Assembly (NCBI RefSeq): GCF_015751895.1
Contig: NZ_JADOTZ010000001.1
Coordinates: forward strand, 2,294,001-2,358,000
Source: Zhihengliuella flava
GTDB lineage: Bacteria; Actinomycetota; Actinomycetes; Actinomycetales; Micrococcaceae
Direction: 5' to 3'
Length of the DNA: 64,000 nt
The notes beneath the pieces were generated by a model that made no database searches, was not told the origin of the DNA, and was given only the letters and a program-made list of their open reading frames with translations. Shown here piece by piece: positions 33,800 to 43,626 of the stretch (positions within the stretch are counted from its first letter, which is position 1; each line of letters opens with the position of its first letter). The translations under genes and the position numbers were made by a program.

Positions 33800-34918
33800 T
33801 TAGAGGCGACCGAGCGCGATCGCCAGCATGCGGCGCAGGGGCTCCGCGGCACCCCAGAGCAGCTGGTCTCCAACGGTGAAGGCGGAGATGAAGTCGCCTC
33901 CCATCTCCAGCTTGCGGACGCGGCCTACCGGGATATTCAGGCTGCCGGAGGCGGCCACCGGTGTGAGCTGGTCCATGGTGGCGTCCTTGACGTTCGGCAC
34001 CACGGTGGCCCACTCATTGTCCTGATCGATGATCCGCTCAATCTCGGAGACCGGTAGGTCCTCCGTGAGCTTGATGGTCAAGGCCTGGGAGTGGGAGCGC
34101 ATGGCGCCAATGCGGACGCAGAGGCCATCCATGCCGATGTGGTTGGACTCGTTCGTCGCGAGAATCTTGTTGGTCTCGGCTCCGGCCTTCCACTCTTCCT
34201 TGGACTGGCCGTTACCGAGATCAGCATCGATCCACGGAATGAGCGATCCGCCGAGCGGGACGCCGAACTGCGCCGTGTCCAACCCGCCGCGCTGCGTCTC
34301 CAGGACCTGGCGATCAATGTCGAGGATGGCAGATGCCGGATCCGCGAGCTCGTCAGCCACGGCCGCGTTGATGGTGCCGAACTGCGTCAAGAGTTCGCGC
34401 ATGTGGCGCGCGCCGCCGCCGGAAGCCGCCTGATAGGTCATGGAGGTGGCCCACTCCACCAACCCGTTGCGGAAGAGCCCGCCGAGGCCCATGAGCATGC
34501 AGGAGACGGTGCAATTGCCTCCCACAAAGTCCTTGACACCGGAGCCGAGCCCGCGATCAATGACGTCCCGGTTGACCGGATCCAAGACGATGATGGAGTC
34601 ATCGTTCATGCGCAGGGTTGACGCCGCGTCAATCCACAAGCCGTCCCATCCGCGTGAGCGCAGATCAGCGTGGACGGCTTTGGTGTAATCCCCACCTTGG
34701 GCGGTGACGATGATGGGCAGCTTGGCCAGCGCGTCGAGGTCGTGGGCATCCTGCAGTGGCCCGGAGCCCTCGGCAAAGGACGGGGCGGGACCGCCCGGGT
34801 TGGACGTGGAGAAGAAGACGGGGTCGATCCCCGCGAAGTCGCCCTCGTCCAGCATGCGTTGCATGAGAACGGAGCCGACCATGCCGCGGTAGCCGACAAA
34901 ACCAACGGAAGAAGTCAT
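33800..34918 (-). CDS. asd: Aspartate-semialdehyde dehydrogenase, E. coli-type
   Basis: A 372-residue enzyme. NADP binding is in [16 protein letters not shown], the catalytic Cys136 in GGNCTVSC, and the conserved histidine in the [17 protein letters not shown] region. Length and motif align with the E. coli Asd subgroup rather than the shorter form of many Gram-positives. It makes the branch-point aldehyde for lysine/DAP, threonine and methionine. GGAGG lies only one base before the ATG, too close to act; TACCAT six bases upstream indicates a leaderless start. No lysC is adjacent. Confidence 0.94.
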   Translation of the reverse strand: MTSSVGFVGYRGMVGSVLMQRMLDEGDFAGIDPVFFSTSNPGGPAPSFAEGSGPLQDAHDLDALAKLPIIVTAQGGDYTKAVHADLRSRGWDGLWIDAASTLRMNDDSIIVLDPVNRDVIDRGLGSGVKDFVGGNCTVSCMLMGLGGLFRNGLVEWATSMTYQAASGGGARHMRELLTQFGTINAAVADELADPASAILDIDRQVLETQRGGLDTAQFGVPLGGSLIPWIDADLGNGQSKEEWKAGAETNKILATNESNHIGMDGLCVRIGAMRSHSQALTIKLTEDLPVSEIERIIDQDNEWATVVPNVKDATMDQLTPVAASGSLNIPVGRVRKLEMGGDFISAFTVGDQLLWGAAEPLRRMLAIALGRL

Positions 34919-34930
34919 GCCTCCATGGTA
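34919..34930 (-). promoter_or_regulatory. Predicted leaderless promoter -10 of asd
   Basis: TACCAT on the minus strand (complement of 34925-34930), then six bases, then the ATG at 34918. Confidence 0.5.
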
Positions 34931-34975
34931 AAGCGGCCTGACCGTCTGGCGCGGCCTCGGTTACGCGTTCGTGAG

Positions 34976-35242
34976 CTAGTCCTCCGTGCCCCGCTCCGGT
35001 TCGGCCTGTTCTGCCTCCATCACCCTGCGTCGCCGGCCGATCGCCCAGATGGCGCCCACCGCGAAGACCTGGGTGACCACCAGCAGGACGATCAGGCCGC
35101 CGACAGTTTGGTCGGTAAGGACCATCCACAGGCCCAGGGCCGCGCAGATGAGGGCGAGCAGCGGGAACAGCATGTAGCCGAGCAAGAACAAGGGCTCCTG
35201 CCGGTTCAGTGCGGCCTTCAGTGCAGTTTTCAGGTCATTCAC
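34976..35242 (-). CDS. Small membrane protein behind dfrA (88 aa)
   Basis: No named family is recognised. The N-terminus is short and basic, two membrane helices follow (about residues 22-43 and 50-72), and the C-terminal tail is Arg then Glu-rich. The GTG at 35242 is chosen because AAAGGA lies upstream; a longer frame to 35290 would overlap dfrA heavily. The start overlaps the dfrA stop by 8 bases, so it is coupled to thyA-dfrA. Function unknown. Confidence 0.72.
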   Translation of the reverse strand: MNDLKTALKAALNRQEPLFLLGYMLFPLLALICAALGLWMVLTDQTVGGLIVLLVVTQVFAVGAIWAIGRRRRVMEAEQAEPERGTED

Positions 35243-35792
35243 CGTGCTCGTCCTTTCCGCGGCCCGCTTCCGTGTGGAGCCACGAGTCAATGCGGTAGCC
35301 CAGCCCGTTGGCGGCTCGGGCCGTGCCCGTGCCGGGCGTACTGCTGGCCAGTTCCCAGCCCGAGGCCAACGTCGGCGCGTGCGTGTCGCCGTCGTACTGG
35401 GCGTCGATGACGGTGACCACCGCGTGCGTGGCCAGGGGCTCGAACGCCGCGTAGACCTGGCCCCCGCCGATCACCCACACCGACTCCCCGCCCTCGGCTT
35501 GGGCCGCCTGAGTCAGGGCGTCCGCAGGGGAGGAGACGACGACGCCGCCCGCCGCCCGCACGTCGGCGGCGGTTGCCGCGTCAGAGGTGAGCACGATGTT
35601 GGTGCGCCCCGCGAAGGGCCGAAACGCGGCAGGAATCGAGTTCCACGTACTGCGGCCCATAATGACGGGGTGGCCCCACGTCGCGGACTTGAAGTGCGCT
35701 AAGTCCTCGGGCAGATGCCACGGCATGGCGCCGTCGCGGCCAATGACACCGTTCGTCCCTTGGGCCCAAATCATGGTGATGCGCTCACTCAT
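35235..35792 (-). CDS. dfrA: Dihydrofolate reductase
   Basis: A 185-residue DHFR with [24 protein letters not shown] at the start, [13 protein letters not shown], and the NADPH loop [12 protein letters not shown]. It regenerates tetrahydrofolate, the pathway partner of ThyA encoded just upstream; the genes overlap by 4 bases (ATGA). About 15 extra polar residues follow the usual end. Trp and Asp/Glu active-site residues are intact. Confidence 0.95.
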   Translation of the reverse strand: MSERITMIWAQGTNGVIGRDGAMPWHLPEDLAHFKSATWGHPVIMGRSTWNSIPAAFRPFAGRTNIVLTSDAATAADVRAAGGVVVSSPADALTQAAQAEGGESVWVIGGGQVYAAFEPLATHAVVTVIDAQYDGDTHAPTLASGWELASSTPGTGTARAANGLGYRIDSWLHTEAGRGKDEHGE

Positions 35793-36592
35793 ACGGCGAT
35801 GGGCGCCTTGATGGTGGGGTGGTGCTGATACCCGAGAACCTCGAAGTCGGTGAGCTCGTACTCAAAAATCGACTCGGGAACCCGGTGCATCAGCAACTGC
35901 GGGGACGCGTACGGCTCGCGGGAGAGCTGCTCACGCACCTGCTCGACGTGGTTGTCGTAAATATGCACATCGCCGCCGGTCCACACGAAGTCCCCGACGG
36001 CGAGCCCGGTCTGCGCGGCCACCATGTGGGTGAGCAGGGCATACGAGGCGATGTTGAACGGGACGCCGAGGAAGAGGTCCGCGCTGCGCTGATACAGCTG
36101 GCAGGACAGCTTGCCGTCGGCAACGTAAAACTGGAACAGGGCGTGGCAGGGCGGCAGGGCCATGTTGGAGATCTCCGAGACGTTCCACGCGGAGACGAGG
36201 TGCCGGCGCGAATCCGGGTTGGTGCGCAGCGATTCGATGACCTGAGTGATCTGGTCAATGTGCCCGCCGTCCGGGGTCGGCCACGAGCGCCACTGGACGC
36301 CGTACACAGGACCGAGGTCACCGTGTTCGTCAGCCCATTCGTTCCAGATTTTGACGCCCTGCTCCTGCAGCCACCGCACATTGGAATCGCCGCGCAAGAA
36401 CCACAACAGCTCCGCGGCGACGGACTTAAAGTGCACGCGCTTGGTGGTGATGAGCGGGAAGGCCTCGGCAAGGTCAAACCGCAGTTGGCGGCCGAAGACG
36501 CTCCGGGTTCCGGTGCCGGTACGGTCCGATTTTGCCGTGCCGTGTTCTAAAACATCGGCCAGCAGGTCCTCATAGGGCGTAGGAGTGGACAT
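35789..36592 (-). CDS. thyA: Thymidylate synthase (ThyA)
   Basis: A 267-residue ThyA with all landmark segments: [33 protein letters not shown], the catalytic Cys149 in [10 protein letters not shown], and the DVHIYDNH nucleotide-binding motif. It methylates dUMP using methylene-tetrahydrofolate and yields dihydrofolate for DfrA. It leads the thyA-dfrA-membrane protein unit. TAGACT six bases before the ATG, with no ribosome site, points to a leaderless mRNA. Confidence 0.96.
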   Translation of the reverse strand: MSTPTPYEDLLADVLEHGTAKSDRTGTGTRSVFGRQLRFDLAEAFPLITTKRVHFKSVAAELLWFLRGDSNVRWLQEQGVKIWNEWADEHGDLGPVYGVQWRSWPTPDGGHIDQITQVIESLRTNPDSRRHLVSAWNVSEISNMALPPCHALFQFYVADGKLSCQLYQRSADLFLGVPFNIASYALLTHMVAAQTGLAVGDFVWTGGDVHIYDNHVEQVREQLSREPYASPQLLMHRVPESIFEYELTDFEVLGYQHHPTIKAPIAV

Positions 36593-36604
36593 GCTTCCAG
36601 TCTA
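36593..36604 (-). promoter_or_regulatory. Predicted leaderless promoter -10 of thyA
   Basis: TAGACT on the minus strand (complement of 36599-36604), then six bases, then the ATG at 36592. Confidence 0.5.
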
Positions 36605-36640
36605 GTCGAGCGCGCAGGCGCGCTGAGAAAGCCCGGGAGC

Positions 36641-37234
36641 CTAGGGCGAGGCTCGCATGGGGAAGCGGCGCCGGATCCATTCATTGAGGTGGCCCGTGGT
36701 CCGGAACGCGCCCACGAGCAGAGGAATGAGCAGCACCAGCGTCACGAGGGCCCAGGGGCTGCGCGTGGCGATGAGCAGCGCCGGCAGGAGGCAGAGGAGC
36801 CAATTGGTCCAGCACAGGCACAGACAACACGTCAGGCGCAGGAACCGCCCCTTGACGGCGTAGTAGGCGTCGGCCTCCTGAGCGTCGAGCCCTTGCGGAT
36901 CACGAACGCCGTTGACGCGCACCGTCCGCGGATTCGCGAACCCCAACCCCACCAACAGGCCGGTGACGGCCGCGACCACCGCGAAGTAGCCGGCCAGCGG
37001 CCACGGTGACTTCGGGGCCCACGCATCGGGTTCACCCGCGGCGTTGAAATGGGTGGGCAGCGGATCGGGTAGCACCGGATAGGCCACAACCATGGCCACG
37101 GCCAACAGGCCGACGGGGAGGAGCCCGGCGATCAACCACGGGCGGGCCGATCCGGTGAAGGGCGGCTCCACCAGCTCCGCTGCGTCGGGGCGCTCGGGCG
37201 AGTTGTTCTCCGGCCTAGGCAAGGAGGTCGTCAT
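36641..37234 (-). CDS. DUF1648-domain membrane protein (197 aa)
   Basis: Four membrane helices with the DUF1648 signature YPVLPDPLPTHFNAAGEPDAW after the first helix. DUF1648 occurs in SdpI-type immunity proteins and in uncharacterised membrane proteins; this one is short and has a Cys-rich third helix (TCCLCLCWTNW). The ATG at 37234 lies inside the 3' end of the upstream acetyltransferase gene (20-base overlap), suggesting coupling. No clear ribosome site is seen, so the start is uncertain. Confidence 0.7.
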   Translation of the reverse strand: MTTSLPRPENNSPERPDAAELVEPPFTGSARPWLIAGLLPVGLLAVAMVVAYPVLPDPLPTHFNAAGEPDAWAPKSPWPLAGYFAVVAAVTGLLVGLGFANPRTVRVNGVRDPQGLDAQEADAYYAVKGRFLRLTCCLCLCWTNWLLCLLPALLIATRSPWALVTLVLLIPLLVGAFRTTGHLNEWIRRRFPMRASP

Positions 37235-37523
37235 ACTCGGGGTATCGGCGGAGGAAGCCCGCGACGTAGGAGCATTCCGGCACAATACGCGCCCCCTGAG
37301 CGCGCACCTCATCCAGCACCAGGGTCACGAGGGCCCGCGCATAGCCTCGTCGACTGTAGGCCTCCGAGATGATCGTGTGTTGCAGCGTGAGGGTGTCCGC
37401 GTGGCGCGTGTACTCAAGAAACCCAATGAACGTCGCTCCTTGCCACAGGCTATAACGCCCCCGGTCTTCGTCATGGTCGAGGCGCAGGTCCTCGTGGACG
37501 ATCTTCGCTGGCTGCTGGCTCAT
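37215..37523 (-). CDS. GNAT-like N-acetyltransferase (YjdJ/GtnA-type)
   Basis: A 102-residue protein of the short GCN5-related family: beta strands GRYSLWQGATFIGFLEY, the acetyl-CoA loop SRRGYARALVTLVLDEV, and the end CSYVAGFLRRYPEYDDLL, which is characteristic of this group. AGGAGG supports the start. It overlaps the DUF1648 gene by 20 bases. The acceptor is unknown. Confidence 0.82.
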   Translation of the reverse strand: MSQQPAKIVHEDLRLDHDEDRGRYSLWQGATFIGFLEYTRHADTLTLQHTIISEAYSRRGYARALVTLVLDEVRAQGARIVPECSYVAGFLRRYPEYDDLLA

Positions 37524-37596
37524 CCGGCCTCCTCATACACTCCATCGATGCCTCTCAGCCTAGCGCCGCCGCCGCGTGGCCGACAGGGCGCGGCGC

Positions 37597-38562
37597 CTAG
37601 TCCGTGAAGGGTGAAACGATCTCGAGGGAGACGATCTTTCGCGTGGTGCGGGATTGCTGGGCAACGAGCAGCGCCCCCGGCTCTAAGTAGGGGTTCTTGT
37701 GGGGCAGGAACGCGGCGATCCCGGGGGCACACCGGGAGGCCAGCACGTCAAAGGTGATGGGCAGGACCGGCCGGTGCGTGCACAGGGCAACGCACCGCTG
37801 CTTGTCGAGTTGCTTGATGACCTGTTTGGCCGTCTTGGCGGGCTTGCGCGTTGCGGCGTGCTCGGTCAGCGAGCCGGCAAGCTTGACGCCCATGTCCTGA
37901 CGCTTGAGGTAGGGCGCCACCGTTTGGACGCAACGGACCCACGGGCTCGAGACCACTTTGTGCGGTCGCCACGCGCTGAGGAGCTCGGCCACGGCGATCG
38001 CCTGACGTTGTCCTGTGGCGGCCAGTGGTCGTTCGCCTTCTTCCTTGGTCCAAGTGGACCGTGGTTTGGCCTTGGCATGGCGGACGACGACGAAGGGTAG
38101 CGTGTCCAAGTCGCCAGCCTTGAAGGCCTGCTCGAGGGCGTCGAGCGGCACGATGTCCGAGCCGTTCGACAGCAGATGGCGGGCGGTGTCGACGCTGACC
38201 CACTTGACGGCGTCGACCTCCTTGCCATCCGGAATGATGCGCTGCTGCTCCACCTTGGCTGCCCAGTAGTACACCACTTTGGCGCCGGACTTCACCTGGT
38301 AGCGAATCGCCGGCAATGGGCGGCCCAGCGTGGTGACGAGCCCGATTTCCTCGCGCACTTCACGGACCGCGCACTCGGGTAGCGATTCACCGGCGTCGAG
38401 CTTTCCCTTGGGCCAGGACCAGTCGTCGTACCGGTCGCGGTGAATCAGCAGGACCTCGAGCCGGTGGTCCTTCCGGCGCCACGGGATGGCTCCGGCGGCC
38501 AGCACGGCAGCGGGTTCGTCGACCACCTTCGGATGGTCACACGAGCGGATCGGTCCCTTCAT
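37597..38562 (-). CDS. mutT1: Nudix hydrolase fused to a histidine phosphatase (MutT1-type)
   Basis: A 321-residue two-domain protein. The Nudix box spans residues 53-75 and fits GX5EX7REUXEEXGU exactly. The C-terminal histidine-phosphatase domain starts with VVVRHAKAK (Arg161, His162) and has [10 protein letters not shown] and a second histidine in LCTHRPV. Mycobacterial MutT1 of this build hydrolyses 8-oxo-dGTP and diadenosine polyphosphates. The ATG overlaps the ppk stop by 4 bases, linking nucleotide sanitation and polyphosphate metabolism in one mRNA. Confidence 0.9.
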   Translation of the reverse strand: MKGPIRSCDHPKVVDEPAAVLAAGAIPWRRKDHRLEVLLIHRDRYDDWSWPKGKLDAGESLPECAVREVREEIGLVTTLGRPLPAIRYQVKSGAKVVYYWAAKVEQQRIIPDGKEVDAVKWVSVDTARHLLSNGSDIVPLDALEQAFKAGDLDTLPFVVVRHAKAKPRSTWTKEEGERPLAATGQRQAIAVAELLSAWRPHKVVSSPWVRCVQTVAPYLKRQDMGVKLAGSLTEHAATRKPAKTAKQVIKQLDKQRCVALCTHRPVLPITFDVLASRCAPGIAAFLPHKNPYLEPGALLVAQQSRTTRKIVSLEIVSPFTD

Positions 38563-40775
38563 GAGCGCCGCAGGGAATTGCGCGTGCGCTGGCGAGACGC
38601 GAGGAGCCAGGACTGGATGTCGGACAACGGGTTCCCATCGTCATCGAGGTGATGGCGGGTCCACACGCCGTCGGCCCCCAAATGCCAGCTGGCAGTCGCG
38701 TCATCTAGATAACGGTCGAGGATTCCTACCAACTCACCGATGGATTCCCGGTTGGACAGCTTGACGAGCCCTTCCACCCGGCGGTCGAGGTTGCGGTGCA
38801 TCATGTCGGCGGAGCCGATAAAGACCACCGGGTCCCCGCCATTGGCGAAGGCAAACACTCGAGAGTGCTCGAGGAAGCGCCCGAGCACCGAGCGCACGCG
38901 GATGTTCTCGCTCAAACCCGCGACGCCGGGGCGCAGGGCGCAAATCCCGCGGACGATCACATCCACTTGGACTCCCGCCTGCGAGGCGCGGTAGAGGGCA
39001 TCGATGATCGCCTCATCCACAATGGAGTTCACCTTCAGGATGACGCGTGAGGCGCGGCCCGCCCGTTGATTGGCGATCTCCTGTTCGATCCGATCGATGA
39101 GCCCCGAGCGGAGCGAGCGGGGTGCCACCAGAAGACGCTTGTAGGTGGAGCGCGGTGCGTACCCGGAAAGCTGATTGAACAGCCGCGAGACGTCGTCGCC
39201 CACCTGATCGTCACACGTGAGGAGCCCGAGGTCCTCGTAGAACCGCGCCGTGGACGGATGGTAGTTGCCCGTGCCGATGTGGCAGTAGCGGCGCATCCGC
39301 TCGCCCTCGCGGCGGACGACGAGCGAAAGCTTGCTGTGGGTTTTGAGCCCGACGATGCCGTAGACCACATGCACGCCGGCCTGTTCCAGCTTGCGTGCCC
39401 AGGAGATGTTGGCCTGCTCATCGAACCGGGCCTTGATCTCGACGAGGGCCAGCACCTGCTTGCCGGCCTCCGCCGCGTCGATGAGTGCGTCGACGATCGG
39501 GGAATCGCCGGAGGTGCGGTACAGGGTCTGCTTGATGGCCTGAACCTTCGGATCCGCTGCGGCCTGCTCGAGAAAGGCCTGCACGGACGTGGAGAAGGAA
39601 TCGTAGGGGTGGTGCAGGAGGATATCCCGCCGCCGCATGGCGGCGAACACGTTAGCCGCCTTGGAGGTCTCCGACTCATTGAGATGCCGGGACGTTTGGG
39701 CGATGTGCTTGGGGTAGTGGAGTTCCGGCCGGTCGATTTTGGCGATCGCCCCGAGCCCGCGCAAGTCCAGCGGGGCTGGCAGCTCGAAGACCTCATCCTC
39801 TTCGACACCGAGCTCGCGGACCAACAGGTCACGGACCGCAGGATTGATGTCGTCGACAACCTCGAGGCGCACCGGTGGGCCGAATCGGCGGCGGAGTAGT
39901 TCCTTCTCCAGCGCTTGCAGGAGGTTTTCGGCGTCGTCCTCTTCGACTTCGAGGTCTTCGTTGCGAGTGACGCGGAACATGTGGTGTTCGACCACTTCCA
40001 TGCCGGGGAAGAGGTGTTCCAACTGCTCGGCAATGACGTGCTCCAGCGGGATGAAACGGGCCGGGGAGTCCGCATTCTTGCCCGGACGGCGGCCGCCGAC
40101 CGCCACGAGGCGGGCCAGCGTGTCCGGGACCTTCAACCGCGCGAAGAGTTCCTTACCGCTGGTGGGATTGCGCACGATCACGGCGAGGTTCAACGACAGG
40201 CCGGAAATGTAGGGGAACGGGTGGGCCGGGTCGACGGCCAAGGGCGTGAGAATGGGAAAGACCTGGTCCACGAACCATTGGTGGAGCTTGCTCTGCTCCT
40301 CCTCTGTCAGCTCGTCCCACTGGCACAGGGTGATGTTCTCTTCGGCGAGCGCCGGGAGAATCGTCTCGGTGAACGCCCGCGCGTGGCGCTCTTGGAGCGC
40401 GTGGGCCGCCTCGAGAATCCGTTCGAGCTGATCGACGGGGCTGACGCCCGCGGCCGACGGCACGGCCAAGCCCGTCGCGATACGCCGTTTCAACCCGGCG
40501 ACGCGCACCATGAAGAACTCGTCGAGGTTCGAGGCGAAGATCGACAGGAAATTCACGCGCTCGAGCAGCGCGAGCTGCGGATCCTCCGCCAGCTCCAGCA
40601 CGCGGGCGTTGAAGTCCAACCAGCTGAGCTCCCGGTCCAAGAAGCGGCGCTCATTGGTGAAATCGCCATCGGGGCCCAGGGTTGGCTCGAATTCTGGGAG
40701 CTCGATGCGGTCCTGCGTGGCGCGTGCGGCCGGCATCTCGCTGTCGCCGAATGACGGCGTCGAGGTGGTATTCAC
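38559..40775 (-). CDS. ppk: Polyphosphate kinase 1
   Basis: A 738-residue PPK1. [19 protein letters not shown] marks the N-terminal domain, [24 protein letters not shown] and [14 protein letters not shown] contain the phosphorylated-histidine region, and the C-terminal [14 protein letters not shown] segment carries the second conserved site. It polymerises ATP gamma-phosphate into polyphosphate. The GTG at 40775 is preceded by AAAGGA; the frame stays open to 40865 but that would overlap mshD. It lies between mshD and mutT1 in one orientation. Confidence 0.93.
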   Translation of the reverse strand: MNTTSTPSFGDSEMPAARATQDRIELPEFEPTLGPDGDFTNERRFLDRELSWLDFNARVLELAEDPQLALLERVNFLSIFASNLDEFFMVRVAGLKRRIATGLAVPSAAGVSPVDQLERILEAAHALQERHARAFTETILPALAEENITLCQWDELTEEEQSKLHQWFVDQVFPILTPLAVDPAHPFPYISGLSLNLAVIVRNPTSGKELFARLKVPDTLARLVAVGGRRPGKNADSPARFIPLEHVIAEQLEHLFPGMEVVEHHMFRVTRNEDLEVEEDDAENLLQALEKELLRRRFGPPVRLEVVDDINPAVRDLLVRELGVEEDEVFELPAPLDLRGLGAIAKIDRPELHYPKHIAQTSRHLNESETSKAANVFAAMRRRDILLHHPYDSFSTSVQAFLEQAAADPKVQAIKQTLYRTSGDSPIVDALIDAAEAGKQVLALVEIKARFDEQANISWARKLEQAGVHVVYGIVGLKTHSKLSLVVRREGERMRRYCHIGTGNYHPSTARFYEDLGLLTCDDQVGDDVSRLFNQLSGYAPRSTYKRLLVAPRSLRSGLIDRIEQEIANQRAGRASRVILKVNSIVDEAIIDALYRASQAGVQVDVIVRGICALRPGVAGLSENIRVRSVLGRFLEHSRVFAFANGGDPVVFIGSADMMHRNLDRRVEGLVKLSNRESIGELVGILDRYLDDATASWHLGADGVWTRHHLDDDGNPLSDIQSWLLASRQRTRNSLRRS

Positions 40776-40845
40776 TAACTCTGTCCTTTCGATCCCCGGA
40801 GGATCTGCGCGGGAGGATGACCGCTGCGGCTCTAGTATTTCCTGC

Positions 40846-41826
40846 TCACGCGCGGGTGCGTGCATACATGACGTCGACGTCCCACCGCGTGAACCCCAAG
40901 CGCTCGTAGAGCGCCACGGCCGCCGAATTGTCGGCGTCGACGTAGAGCATCACGCCGTGCAAGTCGAGGCTGCGCAGGTGGTTGATGCCGGCAATGGTCA
41001 GCGCCTTGCCCAGGCCCGTGCCCTGGGCCGTGGGGACGACGCCCACCACGTAGACCTCACCGATCGCCGCATGCTCGCCCGTCGCGTCGGCGCTGGCTGG
41101 ATGGACCTTGGTCCAGTGGAAGCCCTGAATCTGGTCATTCATGTCCACGGCCAGGAAAAAGCCGTCCGGATCAAACCAGTCTTCCTCGAGCCGGGCGCTG
41201 AGGTCCGTCAGGGTCATGTCCCCTTGCTCCGGGTGGTGGGCAAACGCGGCCGCATTGGCCCGTAGCCACTGCTGCTCGTCGTGCCCGACGTTGAACGTGC
41301 GAATCTTCACGCCGCGCGGCAGGGCCGGGGTCTCGAGCTCTGCGTGCCCCGTCAGTCGCATGCGCCAGAGCTCGCGTACCGGGGCCATCCCGTGCGTCTG
41401 GGCCAGGCGGGCTGCGGCGGCATGGTTGCCGTGGGACCACGCCTGCAGTGCGTCGAGCCGGTGTTCGGAGGCAACGACGTCGGCGAGCGCGGTGCCGATT
41501 CCATCGTTGCGGAAGTGCGGATGGACCACGAGCTCGAGGGTGCCGATGGCCTCGGGGGAGTCCCCGGCGCGCGGCATGACCGCAACTGCAACGCCGACGA
41601 GCTCGCCGGACCCCGCGTCGGTCGAGGACTCGTCGAGGTAGGCGAGGGCCAGCCACGTGTCCGCCTCAGCAGAGCGCAGATCGACCACGGTCTGCTCGGA
41701 CAAGGGGGGATTGCCGTCAGCGCTCTCGGCCGCTGCGGCCAGTTCTTCGATGGCTGCCACGTGGTCCGCGTTCGGGGCCGTCGCCAGCGTCGTAATGCTC
41801 CAGTCGGTGCTCTTCTCGGCCGTCAT
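40846..41826 (-). CDS. mshD: Mycothiol synthase
   Basis: A 326-residue tandem-GNAT protein. The first GNAT half has [19 protein letters not shown], and the active second half has [21 protein letters not shown] and [17 protein letters not shown], which closely match MshD. It acetylates Cys-GlcN-Ins in the last step of mycothiol synthesis. Its position downstream of glnR is the same as in mycobacteria. TAGATT six bases before the ATG suggests its own leaderless promoter. Confidence 0.94.
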   Translation of the reverse strand: MTAEKSTDWSITTLATAPNADHVAAIEELAAAAESADGNPPLSEQTVVDLRSAEADTWLALAYLDESSTDAGSGELVGVAVAVMPRAGDSPEAIGTLELVVHPHFRNDGIGTALADVVASEHRLDALQAWSHGNHAAAARLAQTHGMAPVRELWRMRLTGHAELETPALPRGVKIRTFNVGHDEQQWLRANAAAFAHHPEQGDMTLTDLSARLEEDWFDPDGFFLAVDMNDQIQGFHWTKVHPASADATGEHAAIGEVYVVGVVPTAQGTGLGKALTIAGINHLRSLDLHGVMLYVDADNSAAVALYERLGFTRWDVDVMYARTRA

Positions 41827-41838
41827 GCTTCAAATCTA
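41827..41838 (-). promoter_or_regulatory. Predicted leaderless promoter -10 of mshD
   Basis: TAGATT on the minus strand (complement of 41833-41838), then six bases, then the ATG at 41826. Confidence 0.5.
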
Positions 41839-41870
41839 GTCTGCCGCGCCGGGACTTGTCAGCCGATCCA

Positions 41871-42578
41871 TCAGGTCGCGTCGGCGCTGGTCTCGGCCTC
41901 GGCGTGATTGCGGGGGCTCGCAAACCGGTAGCCGACGTTGCGCACGGTGCCGATGAGCTGCTCGTGGTCTGCGCCGAGCTTGGCTCGCAGGCGCCGCACA
42001 TGCACGTCGACGGTGCGCGTGCCACCGTAGTAGTCGTAGCCCCAGACCTCGTGCAGCAGCTGGTCGCGCGTGAACACTCGGCCCGGGTGCTGCGCGAGGT
42101 ACTTCAGGAGTTCAAATTCTTTGTAGGTCAGGTTCAGGGGTGTCCCGTGAACTTTGGCGGTGTAGCTGGCCTCATCGATGACGACGCCCGAGGCCCGAAT
42201 CTCGCCCGGGTCGTTCTCGGGCTCCGCCGTGGAGCGGGTGGAGGCGAGGCGCAACCTCGCCTCGACCTCGGCCGGGCCCGCCGTGTCGAGGACGACGTCG
42301 TCCGCTTTCCACAGCGTGGACACGGCGGCCATGCCGCCCTCGGTGAGGACCAGGATGATCGGCGCTGAGCTGCCCGTCGTGTGCAGCAGTTGACACAAAG
42401 ATCGTGATCCGGACAAATCGCGCCGGGCGTCCACCATGATCACGTCGGCCTTTTCGGCGTCGAGCAGGGCCGTGGCCGAGGCGGGGACGACCCGCGTCTC
42501 GTGCGCCAAGAGTTCCAGCGCTGGCAGCACGTCAACGGAGGAATCTGACGAGTTTGTCAACAGCATAATGCTGGCCAT
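41871..42578 (-). CDS. glnR: GlnR-type winged-helix response regulator
   Basis: A 235-residue OmpR-family protein. The atypical receiver (residues 1-110) keeps [15 protein letters not shown] but lacks the full phosphorylation pocket. The DNA-binding domain [53 protein letters not shown] is nearly the mycobacterial GlnR sequence in parts. GlnR controls nitrogen assimilation genes in actinobacteria. GAGGAG precedes the ATG. No partner kinase is adjacent, as is usual for GlnR. Confidence 0.9.
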   Translation of the reverse strand: MASIMLLTNSSDSSVDVLPALELLAHETRVVPASATALLDAEKADVIMVDARRDLSGSRSLCQLLHTTGSSAPIILVLTEGGMAAVSTLWKADDVVLDTAGPAEVEARLRLASTRSTAEPENDPGEIRASGVVIDEASYTAKVHGTPLNLTYKEFELLKYLAQHPGRVFTRDQLLHEVWGYDYYGGTRTVDVHVRRLRAKLGADHEQLIGTVRNVGYRFASPRNHAEAETSADAT

Positions 42579-42788
42579 TCGGGTCTCCTCACGTCCTACC
42601 GGGCCGGCCGCGCCGTGGCCGGAGGGGGCCGGGCGGGTCGTTTTTCAGTATAGGAGCGCCTGGGTTTCCAACATGTTGCGCGCTTCATGAAATAGACACA
42701 CGCCGTTCGTTTGCGCGTGAGTCTGGGAGGTGGACGACGACGCCGTGGGGTGCGGTGCCGTGCGGCGAGTTAAGGCAGGATGGGGTAG
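42579..42788 (-). promoter_or_regulatory. glnR upstream region with a -10 box
   Basis: This 210-base divergent gap has no gene. TATACT on the minus strand (complement of 42647-42652) is a near-consensus -10 for glnR, giving a leader of about 60 bases. On the plus strand, CAGGAT (42776-42781) seven bases before the GTG at 42789 could be a leaderless start for the next gene. Confidence 0.5.
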
Positions 42789-43406
42789 GTGAGTAGCAAA
42801 ATGAGTGCAGCAGCAGCCGTCCTCGCGGCCGGAGCGCTCGCCGGGACCGTCGCCGTGGCCCTAGGCGCGGCGTGGCTGGGCGGCAGCTATGTGGTGGCGG
42901 CCGTCGTCGTGACGCTCGTGGCCGTCTTTGCCTACGGCTGGCCGCGCGTGCTGTCGCTGCCGGATCCGTGGCACCTGACGTGGCTGATCTTCGGAGCTGG
43001 CGCGGCCGCAACGCTCGCGGCATTGCTGACCGGGCTGCCGTCGCCGATGCAGTGGATGCCCATCTGCCTCGGGGTGGGGGTCCTGGGAGTATTTGGTGCC
43101 CAGCTGCTACGTGGCACTGGAGCAGAACGCCGTTTGGCGTCGACGATGGCCGGACTGTTTGGGCTCGTGGTGGCCACCTTCGCCAGTGGTTGGGTAGGAG
43201 TGGTGGGCTTCGGGCCGTTGGGGGCCAGCGCTCTCGTGACCTGGGTGGGTGGCGGCGCCGCGGCGCTGGCCACCGTCATCACGCTCGTGTTGGCGCGACG
43301 ACGCCTGCCCGCTGGGGGCCTCACCGCGGCGATTGCGCTGGGCGCGGCGCCCATCCTGGCATCCGGCACGGTGCTGTACTTCGCCCAGCGGCTCATCCTG
43401 CAGTAG
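42789..43406 (+). CDS. Polytopic membrane protein (205 aa)
   Basis: No named family is recognised. Six membrane helices are predicted across residues 8-200, with short loops and an Arg-rich loop (LARRRLPAGG) near residue 165. It starts at a GTG; an in-frame ATG four codons later is an alternative. It is divergent from glnR. Such proteins next to glnR/mshD recur in Micrococcaceae as far as remembered, but no role is known. Confidence 0.75.
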   Translation: MSSKMSAAAAVLAAGALAGTVAVALGAAWLGGSYVVAAVVVTLVAVFAYGWPRVLSLPDPWHLTWLIFGAGAAATLAALLTGLPSPMQWMPICLGVGVLGVFGAQLLRGTGAERRLASTMAGLFGLVVATFASGWVGVVGFGPLGASALVTWVGGGAAALATVITLVLARRRLPAGGLTAAIALGAAPILASGTVLYFAQRLILQ

Positions 43407-43479
43407 AGCGGTCCGTGCAGGGCCTTGACCGACGGAAGTAATGCTCACCACGATGGCGTGCGTGAGTCCTCGGCTTCGT

Positions 43480-43492
43480 TAGTATGGGTGTC
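43480..43492 (+). promoter_or_regulatory. Predicted leaderless promoter -10 of the 38-aa peptide gene
   Basis: TAGTAT (43480-43485) is followed by seven bases and the ATG at 43493. Confidence 0.5.
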
Positions 43493-43609
43493 ATGGAAAA
43501 CTACTTGGCACTGGAAATCTTTTTCGTCAGCCTGCTGGTCATTGCCGGGCTTGGCATGGCTGGCTTTGCCGGTCTGGTGGTCTCCCGCCTCTTCAAGGGC
43601 CAGAAGTAA
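43493..43609 (+). CDS. 38-aa single-helix membrane peptide
   Basis: ATG to TAA encodes 38 residues: a short acidic start (MENYLALEIFF), one hydrophobic Gly/Ala/Val/Leu-rich helix of about 24 residues, and a basic end (SRLFKGQK). A leaderless -10 lies upstream and a GGGAGG for the nitrobindin-like gene begins right at its stop, so the two are almost certainly co-transcribed. The topology would be N-out, C-in by the positive-inside rule. It could be a small regulator or partner of a membrane complex; no family is known to me. Confidence 0.68.
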   Translation: MENYLALEIFFVSLLVIAGLGMAGFAGLVVSRLFKGQK

Positions 43610-43626
43610 GGGAGGCCGCCGCCTCT

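Noticed and set aside
40776-40865. A 30-residue N-terminal extension of Ppk
   Set aside because: It would overlap the end of mshD, and the GTG at 40775 has AAAGGA at good distance.
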